Below, one piece after another: positions 1 through 5,172 of a DNA stretch of 5,615 bases. Every line of letters starts with the position of its first letter. The first letter of the stretch is position 1. Source of the DNA: Spirochaetia bacterium. GTDB taxonomy: Bacteria > Spirochaetota > Spirochaetia > DTKZ01. The stretch covers positions 1 to 5,615 of the forward strand of contig JAISXE010000077.1 of the NCBI GenBank assembly GCA_031270615.1. The letters are read 5' to 3'. The notes below the pieces were generated by a model that worked only from the letters and a program-made list of their open reading frames with translations, made no database searches and was not told the DNA's origin. The position numbers and the translations under genes were made by a program.

Positions 1-846
1 AAAAAGGCCGCGAACACGTTTATAGAACCGCACGTTCACGGGTTTTTCCATTACATCTACGCGCTCAACGGAATCGCGAAAATCATACTATCGGACCACT
101 CCTTCCGCGCGGGAAAAGGGATGCTGTTTATGATCCCGCCGGGCGTCACGCACGCCATTTACGGAATCGACGAGTTTAATTCCGTTGATTATAAATTTAC
201 CGCCAGCGGGGACCTCGCACTGCTCCTGTCCGGCATCGGCTATTGCATCCAGCGCGTTGACAACTACGAAGACACGCTCTTAAAGGATGTCTTCAACGAA
301 GCCATCATGGAACGGAAAATGTCGGAGCATATTATCAATATCCGCATGCTTGAGCTCTTGTACCGTATTTTGCGCAGGCAGCGCGAGGGCGCGTACATGA
401 AAAGGGTGGACGGCGTGGCCGACCATTCGTTTAACGCCTCCCATGATGTCCACAAAGGGAATATCCGCACGGTGCTTGATTATATCGACAAGAATATCAA
501 CGAGAATTTACGGGTATCCCAACTTGCCGGAATCTGCGGATACTGCGAAAATTACTTCTCGACCGTTTTCAAGGAATGTGTCGGATGCTCTCCAAACAGG
601 TATATCAATGCCAAAAAAATCGAAATGGCAAAGGAGCTCATGTTTTCCACCAATTTGAATATCACGCAAATCTCCAGCAAACTTGGTTTTGAGACAGTCC
701 ATTATTTTAGCAGGCTCTTCAAAAAAATACTGGGAGTTCCGCCGCGGGCGTATTCGAACAATGCCAGCATTAACGTGGTTTGCAATATCACAAAGACGGT
801 GCATACGCCGGTGACGCAGTACGAGATACCAATCAAGACACTCTGA
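1..846 (+). CDS. AraC/XylS-family transcriptional regulator, 5'-truncated by window edge
   Basis: The reading frame is open from base 1 to the TGA at 844-846, giving 281 visible residues; the true start lies upstream, and the ATG at 121 is internal because the frame before it already encodes family-like sequence. Visible residues 9-60 resemble the cupin-type sensor of AraC proteins (EPHVHGFFHY, then GIAKI, a glycine-rich turn and MIPPGVTHAIYG). A less conserved linker follows. Residues about 155-252 form the C-terminal DNA-binding domain: a first helix-turn-helix around NLRVSQLAGICGYCENYFS and a second around ITQISSKLGFETVHYFSRLF, ending in the typical GVPPRAY. About 29 residues follow the domain, slightly more than usual. 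Family members bind a small effector and activate or repress nearby catabolic or transport genes. The target here is unknown: the gene converges on comF and points away from the TRAP operon, so a link to that transporter is not indicated. Confidence 0.93.
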   Translation, partial: KKAANTFIEPHVHGFFHYIYALNGIAKIILSDHSFRAGKGMLFMIPPGVTHAIYGIDEFNSVDYKFTASGDLALLLSGIGYCIQRVDNYEDTLLKDVFNEAIMERKMSEHIINIRMLELLYRILRRQREGAYMKRVDGVADHSFNASHDVHKGNIRTVLDYIDKNINENLRVSQLAGICGYCENYFSTVFKECVGCSPNRYINAKKIEMAKELMFSTNLNITQISSKLGFETVHYFSRLFKKILGVPPRAYSNNASINVVCNITKTVHTPVTQYEIPIKTL

Positions 847-869
847 AAAGCCCGGAAGACCGGCTGCCG

Positions 870-1637
870 TTAATCCCGCGCGAGCGTGCACACATAGACT
901 GTTTTTACGCCCATGCTTTTTAGCGCCGCGGCGCAGGCGTTTGCGGTGGCGCCAGTCGTAAAAACGTCATCAAGGAGCAGCACTGCCTCCGGCACGCCGC
1001 CCTTTGCATATTTGCGGAAATTCCTTGCCGCCGCTATGGCGCCGCACAGGTTCTTTGCCCGCTGCTCCCTGTTGAGGGTTTTCTGCTCCAGGGTTTTCCC
1101 CTTGAGGCGCAGGAGGGGCAGTATCCGTGCGCCGTTTCGCCTGCGTATCGCGCGGCACAAAAGGGCAACCTGGTCATAACCCCGTTTTTTCACGGAGGCC
1201 CTCCGGCAGGGAACCGGCACAATCGGAAGCCCCTGCCATTCGCGGCGGTAGGCCCCAACGATTTTTCCCGCAAAAAACGCCGCGAGGGACCTCCGTTTCC
1301 TGCCTTTGTAGGAAACAACCATCTCCATAGCCAGCGGATCCTGGTACGGGAAAAGCGAATAATTGCTCTCGAACTGAAAAGCGCCGCCGGACCCCTTCCC
1401 ATCGCCCGCCGCAGGGGCAGCCGCGCGGCAATCCATGCACAGGTCCTTCTCCGAAATAAGGACCTGCGAGCAAACGCGGCATCTCGGGCCTTCCGGCACC
1501 GCCAGTTTCGCCGCGCAGGCATCGCAAACGGGGACAGCCTCCCCGCCCAAAAAAGAGCCGCACAGGAGGCACCGTTGGGGAAACAGGAAATTCAAAATGC
1601 GCCGCGCGGCCCCGCTCAAAAAACACAGTACACCCAT
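870..1637 (-). CDS. comF: ComF-family phosphoribosyltransferase-like protein
   Basis: From the ATG at 1637 the product has 255 residues, normal for ComF. The N-terminal part carries four cysteine pairs (CLLC at 23-26, CDAC at 38-41, CRVC at 53-56, CMDC at 67-70), the double zinc-ribbon of the family. The rest is a type I PRTase fold: IVPVP (139-143), KKRGYDQ (150-156), QKTLNREQRAKN (185-196), and the PRPP-binding loop VLLLDDVFTTGAT (219-231) with the acidic DD pair. In naturally competent bacteria ComF works in the cytoplasm in handling incoming single-stranded DNA, but the family is widespread in non-competent species and its reaction is unsettled. An in-frame ATG at 1709 would add 24 residues (MWKKSVKSRL...) of basic, unconserved sequence; I prefer 1637 because an extended -10 promoter lies directly in front of it and the LFPQRC motif then sits at the usual distance. 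No Shine-Dalgarno is seen at either start. The gene converges on the AraC gene 23 nt away. Confidence 0.9.
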   Translation of the reverse strand: MGVLCFLSGAARRILNFLFPQRCLLCGSFLGGEAVPVCDACAAKLAVPEGPRCRVCSQVLISEKDLCMDCRAAAPAAGDGKGSGGAFQFESNYSLFPYQDPLAMEMVVSYKGRKRRSLAAFFAGKIVGAYRREWQGLPIVPVPCRRASVKKRGYDQVALLCRAIRRRNGARILPLLRLKGKTLEQKTLNREQRAKNLCGAIAAARNFRKYAKGGVPEAVLLLDDVFTTGATANACAAALKSMGVKTVYVCTLARD

Positions 1638-1643
1638 ATATAT

Positions 1644-1652
1644 ATTATAACA
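1644..1652 (-). promoter_or_regulatory. Extended -10 promoter of comF, possibly giving a leaderless mRNA
   Basis: On the minus strand the bases read TGTTATAAT: a consensus -10 hexamer (1644-1649) preceded by the TGn extension (1650-1652). No good -35 box lies 16-18 nt upstream, which is typical of extended -10 promoters. Six bases (ATATAT) separate the hexamer from the ATG at 1637, so the predicted transcription start falls on or within a base or so of the A of that ATG. No ribosome-binding site can fit between them. Confidence 0.55.
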
Positions 1653-1783
1653 GCGAAAAAGCACGGTTTGCTTGAACGGGAGGCGGGATTTTACGCTTTT
1701 TTTCCACATTTAACAAATTAAGGTCCGCAATCAGCAGGGCATCGGCGTTTACTATTCTCAATCGCATTGATCATTTTGGCACA

Positions 1784-1809
1784 TTTTTTGCGCCCCCAAG
1801 CGCAAAAAA
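1784..1809. repeat. Hairpin A, 10-bp perfect stem
   Basis: TTTTTTGCGC (1784-1793) pairs perfectly with GCGCAAAAAA (1800-1809) around the loop CCCCAA. The T run is on the 5' side and the A run on the 3' side on both strands, the opposite of an intrinsic terminator, so I do not call it one. Confidence 0.8.
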
Positions 1810-1830
1810 CCCAGGTTGCACGGGCGAGCA

Positions 1831-1865
1831 GTATTTTTGTATCCGCGTAGCGGGTACAAAAATAC
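1831..1865. repeat. Hairpin B, 16-bp stem with 3-nt loop, flanked by 7-bp direct repeats
   Basis: GTATTTTTGTATCCGC (1831-1846) pairs with GCGGGTACAAAAATAC (1850-1865) around GTA, with 15 Watson-Crick pairs and one G-T. Near-identical 7-mers flank it: CGAGCAG (1825-1831) and CGACCAG (1865-1871). The arrangement looks like a small palindromic insertion with a target duplication, although duplication of repeat units could also give it. Confidence 0.75.
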
Positions 1866-1879
1866 GACCAGCCGGGCTA

Positions 1880-1925
1880 TCCGCTCCAATCTTTTGGCTG
1901 CGCCAAAAGGATTTCCGCTTCAATC
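1880..1925. repeat. Hairpin C between 12-bp direct repeats
   Basis: CTTTTGGC (1891-1898) pairs with GCCAAAAG (1902-1909) around TGC, with a further T-G pair outside. The hairpin lies between TCCGCTCCAATC (1880-1891) and TCCGCTTCAATC (1914-1925), which match at 11 of 12 bases. The layout parallels hairpin B. Confidence 0.7.
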
Positions 1926-1966
1926 CAGGTTGCATGGGCGACCAGCCCCTTGTGCCCCGCGGGCTT

Positions 1967-1981
1967 TTGCGCTTCGCGCAA
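1967..1981. repeat. Hairpin D, 6-bp stem with 3-nt loop
   Basis: TTGCGC (1967-1972) pairs with GCGCAA (1976-1981) around TTC. It starts with the same CTTTTG as hairpin C (here 1964-1969) and follows the palindrome CCCGCGGG, suggesting hairpins C and D are related in sequence. Confidence 0.6.
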
Positions 1982-2025
1982 TCTAATTCTATAGTGTGAG
2001 GGTAAACGCCGATGCCCTGTAAAGA

Positions 2026-2104
2026 AACCACGGACCGCGCGGAGAGGACGGACGACACGGGCTTCTTGCGCGAGATCCATGTGCCTGTCAGCGCGGCCAG
2101 TGGT
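2026..2104. repeat. Dispersed inverted-repeat element, copy 1, at the 3' end of ttcA
   Basis: The left arm AACCACGGACCGCGCGGA (2026-2043) and the right arm TCAGCGCGGCCAGTGGT (2088-2104) are imperfect reverse complements. The same pair of arms recurs at 2909-2987: left arms match at 17 of 18 bases, and the inner right arms (GYGCGGCCAGTGGT) at 13 of 14. The right arm ends on the last base of the ttcA TGA stop codon (2104-2106 on the minus strand). The middle differs from copy 2. Confidence 0.7.
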
Positions 2105-2862
2105 CACTCCCATGGGCCGCCGTCTTCGTTCAGCAGGTCGCGCGCCCCCGAGGACAGGGCCTTCAGGATACGGCGTTTTACCGCGCCCGAACCGGCGGTG
2201 AGCCTGTCGATGCGCCCGCGCAGATCCCTGCGCCTGGAATTCATGCCGTAGGGGCAGGTGCAGGCGGCCTTCAAAATGTTTTTTTCCTCCGCGCAGGCGA
2301 CGATCTGCCGCTCCTCGATATAGCCCAGGGGCCTGATAAGACTGAGCGGGTATTTGCGGTAGCGCAGAAACATGGGCATGGTTTGCAGCTCGCCCTTGGC
2401 CGTCATGTTCATGAAAAAGGTTTCGATGATGTCATCCAGGTGGTGCCCCAGGGCGATTTTGTTGAAGTTGTTTTCCAGCGCGTATTTCAAAAGCTCCGTC
2501 CGCCTCTGCGTGGAACACCAGTAGCAGTTCATTTTCCGGCCCTGCTTCAGGCGCCCGATGACCGGCACAAACAAATCGGCAAAGGGGATGCCCCATTCGG
2601 CAAGCCGGGCCGCGAGCGCGGCTTTTTTGCAGCAGGAGCAGAAATCGCTGGAAATATGGATTGCCGCAAGCTCGTAGTTTTTTCCCACCGCGGCCCTGAG
2701 CGAGGAAAGCGCCCAGGCCATGACCGTGGAATCCTTGCCGCCCGAGGCCGCGACAAGGATGCGGTCGCCTTCGGCGACAAGCGAGCGCTCGAGGATCGCC
2801 TTCGCGGCGAGTTTTTGCACGATGCGGGAGGCCTCTGCCTTCCGCAAAAACCTGTTTGCCAT
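2104..2862 (-). CDS. ttcA: TtcA-like tRNA 2-thiocytidine(32) synthetase
   Basis: The 252-residue product is a PP-loop ATPase of the TtcA/TilS superfamily: VAASGGKDS (37-45) is the ATP-pyrophosphatase loop, IHISSDF (69-74) the following strand, and LGHHLDDIIETFFMNM (138-153) the conserved second motif. CYWC (113-116) matches the cysteine pair that binds the [4Fe-4S] cluster in TtcA, and CTCP (201-204) supplies the third ligand near the expected C-terminal place. TtcA adenylates C32 of certain tRNAs and replaces its oxygen with sulfur in the cytoplasm. Extra cysteines sit in CSCC (75-78). The length is somewhat below that of E. coli TtcA. The ATG at 2862 is the first possible start, since an in-frame TAG lies four codons upstream; only a weak AGG precedes it, with 3-nt spacing. 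It lies 131 nt from the MBL-fold stop and may have its own promoter, though I see no convincing one. Another closely related PP-loop thiolase activity cannot be ruled out. Confidence 0.88.
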   Translation of the reverse strand: MANRFLRKAEASRIVQKLAAKAILERSLVAEGDRILVAASGGKDSTVMAWALSSLRAAVGKNYELAAIHISSDFCSCCKKAALAARLAEWGIPFADLFVPVIGRLKQGRKMNCYWCSTQRRTELLKYALENNFNKIALGHHLDDIIETFFMNMTAKGELQTMPMFLRYRKYPLSLIRPLGYIEERQIVACAEEKNILKAACTCPYGMNSRRRDLRGRIDRLTAGSGAVKRRILKALSSGARDLLNEDGGPWE

Positions 2863-2908
2863 TGGCCTGCAAGTCTACCCGAAAACAGGCCGCATTGCAA
2901 ACGAAGAT

Positions 2909-2987
2909 AACCACGGACCACGCGGACAGACGGAAATAAGGAAATAAAAAAATCTCCTCTTCTGTGGTTTCCGTGCGGCCAGTGGTT
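2909..2987. repeat. Dispersed inverted-repeat element, copy 2, downstream of the MBL-fold gene
   Basis: The left arm AACCACGGACCACGCGGA (2909-2926) and the right arm TCCGTGCGGCCAGTGGTT (2970-2987) are imperfect reverse complements (14 of 18 match). Both arms are nearly identical to those at 2026-2104, while the middle is A/T-rich here and unlike copy 1. It fills most of the 130-nt gap between the MBL-fold stop and the ttcA start, with its right arm 5 nt past the stop codon. Folding of the minus-strand transcript would place an imperfect stem just after the MBL-fold reading frame. Confidence 0.7.
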
Positions 2988-2992
2988 CTCCT

Positions 2993-3847
2993 TCAGAATC
3001 CGGCGGCCTCTTCTTCCAGCATGAGGGAAAAACGCTTTTTCATGTCGGCAAGGAAGCGGGGCCATTCCCCGGGGTCAATAAACGGATTGGCGGCGGAAGG
3101 GTCCGCGAGCATTCTGCCGCGCTTCCCCGCCGTGTCATTCTGGTTGGGGTGGTTCCCCAGGGTAATGTCAACAGCCTCTTTTTCCAGCCGCGTAATGCCG
3201 TCAAGAAAATTCCCGCGCGTCGTTTCAACGTCAAGGCCGAATTCCCGCAAAAAAGGAAGATTGAGGGTGTTAAAACCCGCCCCGCCGTGCATGGCCGCAG
3301 TGAGGCGCCTCTTCCCGTCCGTCACATCAATGATATACGACATAACGCCGGGAGAATGCCCGGGCGTTGATACGGCGCGTATCGTAGTGTCGCCCAGGGT
3401 AATTGTGTCGTTGTCCCCAAGTTCAACGTCAGGGGTAAACGCTTCAAGGTAAGCATACGGGCAATCCCGCAAAAGCATCAGCTCCGGCCGCTCCCGGAAC
3501 ATTTTCGCGTCTTCGGCACCCAGAAAGGTCTTCGCCTTTGTCAGCGCCGTGAATTGGCTGGTTCCCCCGAAATGGTCAAAATGCCCGTGCGTATGCACGA
3601 TGTATTTGATGTCGTACAGGGAAAAACCCAGTTCCCAAATTGAGTTAATGAGCAGGGCATAGGTATGCGGAAAAGTCGTGTCCAGCAGGATAAGTCCGTC
3701 GCCCGTATCAATAAGGTGGGAACCCACGGAGGTATTGCCGACATAGTATAAATTCCCGAATATCTTAAACGGGTGGATCGCGTATTTCTGGGGGTATTTA
3801 TAAACGTCCATAAACGTTTCGGCCGTAACCGCGTATTTGCTTTTCAT
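2993..3847 (-). CDS. MBL-fold metallohydrolase, class B3-like
   Basis: The 284-residue product has the metallo-beta-lactamase fold signature. IHPFKIFGNLYYVG (24-37) and GSHLIDTGDGLILLDTT (42-58) form the first strands. HTHGHFDH (85-92) contains HxHxDH: H87 and H89 for one metal, D91 and H92 for the other. STPGHSPG (160-167) gives H164, and GNHPNQND (231-238) gives a likely last ligand H233. The spacing resembles subclass B3 lactamases, but there is no signal peptide, so the enzyme is probably cytoplasmic and more likely a lactonase, amidase or other hydrolase than a resistance enzyme. Its substrate is unknown. The gene starts 50 nt after the TRAP large-subunit stop with a perfect Shine-Dalgarno, which suggests co-transcription and a role in using the transported compound. 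The metal-ligand set is complete, with no sign of decay. Confidence 0.9.
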   Translation of the reverse strand: MKSKYAVTAETFMDVYKYPQKYAIHPFKIFGNLYYVGNTSVGSHLIDTGDGLILLDTTFPHTYALLINSIWELGFSLYDIKYIVHTHGHFDHFGGTSQFTALTKAKTFLGAEDAKMFRERPELMLLRDCPYAYLEAFTPDVELGDNDTITLGDTTIRAVSTPGHSPGVMSYIIDVTDGKRRLTAAMHGGAGFNTLNLPFLREFGLDVETTRGNFLDGITRLEKEAVDITLGNHPNQNDTAGKRGRMLADPSAANPFIDPGEWPRFLADMKKRFSLMLEEEAAGF

Positions 3848-3852
3848 AAGGC

Positions 3853-3858
3853 CCTCCT
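3853..3858 (-). promoter_or_regulatory. Shine-Dalgarno of the MBL-fold gene
   Basis: The minus strand reads AGGAGG, a full consensus, 5 nt before the ATG at 3847. This fixes the start and predicts strong translation, unlike ttcA and comF in this window, which lack a good site. Confidence 0.85.
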
Positions 3859-3860
3859 GG

Positions 3861-3891
3861 CGTCCCGCCGGGATCAGATTCCGGCGGGGCG
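3861..3891. other. Intercistronic stem-loop between TRAP large subunit and MBL-fold gene
   Basis: CGTCCCGCCGG (3861-3871) pairs with CCGGCGGGGCG (3881-3891) around a 9-nt loop. Read on the plus strand it has 11 pairs including one G-U and is followed by TGATTTTTATTTTTT, the form of an intrinsic terminator, although no plus-strand gene ends here. In the minus-strand operon transcript it is a GC-rich stem (one A-C mismatch) lying 6 nt after the transporter stop codon and 2 nt before the MBL-fold Shine-Dalgarno, with no U run after it. There it might protect the upstream message, or lower readthrough or translation of the downstream gene. Confidence 0.65.
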
Positions 3892-3897
3892 TGATTT

Positions 3898-5172
3898 TTA
3901 TTTTTTAAAGACCATATCGGGGATAAATGTTACAAGTTTCGGGAACATCGTAACAATAATCATGGAAGCAAGCAGAGCGCCGACAAAGGGGATAACGTCC
4001 CTGACGGTCTTTCCCACCGGGGCGCCCGAAATCCCGCAGGCTATATACAGGTTGTTTCCCACGGGAGGAGTCACGCAGCCGGTAACGGTCATCATGCTCA
4101 TCACGACCCCGAAATGAATGGGGTCAATGCCGTACTGTTTGACGACCGGCATAAACAGGGGCGCCATAATCGGAATAATGGCGGCGTCTATCATAAAGCA
4201 GCCCAGGAAAAGCAGGATACCCAAAATAACGAAAATGATGATTTTCGGGTTATGGGAAATTCCCAGGAGCATTTGCGTAAGCTGCTGGGGCAGATGGATG
4301 CTTGTCAGTATCCAGCCCAGGATCTGCGAAGACGCCATGACCAGCATGATGGCCGCCGTCGTCATGGCGCCGTTGATGAATACTTTTACGATCACTTTCG
4401 GCGTGAGTTCCTTGCAGAGGATCCCGATCAGAAGCCCGTAGGCGACGCCGACCGCCCCCGCTTCGGTAGCCGTAAAAACGCCGCTCAAAATGCCGCCCAT
4501 GATAATGACGGGCATCATCAGCGCGGCGATGGAGGACTTTAGGGACAGATACCTTTCTTTCCAGGTGCTTTTCGGTTTGATGGGGTATCCCCGCTTCTGC
4601 GCGATAATAAAGGCTATCACCATAAGGCACGCGCCCATAATCACGCCGGGGATGATTCCGCCCAGAAACAGCTTTCCGATTGAATCGCCGGTAACAGACC
4701 CGTACACGACAAAGGTGATGCTCGGCGGGATGATGGGTCCCAGACAGGCGGCGCAGCAGGTAACAGCCGCGCCGAACTCCGCGTCATATCCCTCGTTTTT
4801 CATGACAGGTATGAGCATGGAGCCGACCGAAGCGCAGGCCGCCGCCGAGGAACCGGACATTCCCGCGAAAATCATGCTGGCGACTATGGTTACATGCGCG
4901 AGGCTTCCCCGTATGTGCCCCACGAGGGCCGAGGAAAGCCGCACGATGCGTTTTGTGATGCCGCCGGCATTCATCAGTTCACCGGCGATCATAAACAGGG
5001 GTATCGCCATAATCGCGAAGTTGTTCGCCGTGGTAAAAAAACGCTGGGGGACAAGCTCCGGGGAAATCCCCGAGTTGAGAATATACAGAATCACCGCGCC
5101 CGCCGTCGAGAAAGCCATGGGAATGCCCAACAGCATAAGGACTAAAAAAGACAGAAGCATCAACGCGATCAT
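3898..5172 (-). CDS. dctM: TRAP transporter large permease subunit, DctM type
   Basis: The 424-residue product is the usual length for DctM, the large membrane subunit that moves the substrate in sodium-driven tripartite (TRAP) transporters of C4-dicarboxylates, sialic acid and other organic acids. It is hydrophobic throughout, with about a dozen likely membrane segments. Family motifs are IMAIPLFMIAGELM (54-67), GMSGSSAAACASVG (104-117), GPIIPPS (145-151), GVFTATEAGAVG (231-242), FMIDAAIIPIMAP (326-338) and TGCVTPPVGNNLY (364-376). The frame is open further upstream to 5571, but the start at 5172 gives the typical DctM N terminus, has AAAGGGGG 7 nt before it, and overlaps the small-subunit stop as ATGA, so the two should be translationally coupled. 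The substrate cannot be read from this subunit. Confidence 0.95.
   Translation of the reverse strand: MIALMLLSFLVLMLLGIPMAFSTAGAVILYILNSGISPELVPQRFFTTANNFAIMAIPLFMIAGELMNAGGITKRIVRLSSALVGHIRGSLAHVTIVASMIFAGMSGSSAAACASVGSMLIPVMKNEGYDAEFGAAVTCCAACLGPIIPPSITFVVYGSVTGDSIGKLFLGGIIPGVIMGACLMVIAFIIAQKRGYPIKPKSTWKERYLSLKSSIAALMMPVIIMGGILSGVFTATEAGAVGVAYGLLIGILCKELTPKVIVKVFINGAMTTAAIMLVMASSQILGWILTSIHLPQQLTQMLLGISHNPKIIIFVILGILLFLGCFMIDAAIIPIMAPLFMPVVKQYGIDPIHFGVVMSMMTVTGCVTPPVGNNLYIACGISGAPVGKTVRDVIPFVGALLASMIIVTMFPKLVTFIPDMVFKK

Larger units (their letters stand above)
1735..2019. repeat. Hairpin-rich region bracketed by an 18-bp perfect inverted repeat
   Basis: The left arm CAGGGCATCGGCGTTTAC (1735-1752) is matched by its exact reverse complement at 2002-2019, enclosing 249 nt. 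Inside are four clear hairpins (1784-1809, 1831-1865, 1891-1909, 1967-1981), a weaker one (TCAAT-CGC-ATTGA, 1758-1770) and the palindrome CCCGCGGG (1956-1963). Most loops are only 3 nt. A near-repeat of 21 bp (19 identical) occurs at 1811-1831 and 1925-1945. No convincing gene is present. It could be a small non-autonomous mobile element, a cluster of palindromic repeats, or, if transcribed, a multi-branched RNA closed by an 18-bp stem. No clear target-site duplication flanks the outer arms. The whole gene-free stretch is about 1710-2103; the only other recognisable item in it is the repeat at 2026-2104. Confidence 0.8.

Noticed and set aside
848..863. Small CCGG-aaga-CCGG hairpin between the converging AraC and comF genes
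   Set aside because: The stem is only 4 bp (6 with a bulge) and no T run follows on either strand, so a bidirectional terminator is not supported.
1784..1809. Hairpin A as a rho-independent terminator
   Set aside because: The T run precedes the GC stem and an A run follows it on both strands, so the U tract is on the wrong side.
1735..2019. CRISPR array or integron attC site in the repeat region
   Set aside because: Repeats are too few and unevenly spaced for a CRISPR, with no spacers of uniform length. The GTTTAC/GTAAAC ends do not fit the attC GTTRRRY/RYYYAAC boxes, and no integrase or cas gene is nearby.
1771..2058. Minus-strand open frame of 95 codons (and a 78-codon one at 1877-2113) across the hairpin region
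   Set aside because: The longer frame begins at a GTG, has no evident ribosome site, and its sequence is simply the translation of the hairpins and direct repeats, giving SPMQPG and SPVQPG from the two 21-bp copies. No domain or protein-like pattern is seen.
2383..2910. Plus-strand open frame of 175 codons opposite ttcA
   Set aside because: It lies wholly antisense to a well-supported PP-loop gene and has no recognisable motif; long shadow frames are expected at this base composition.
2964..3452. Plus-strand open frame of 162 codons opposite the MBL-fold gene
   Set aside because: It is antisense to a gene with a complete metal-binding signature and a perfect ribosome site, and has no family features of its own.
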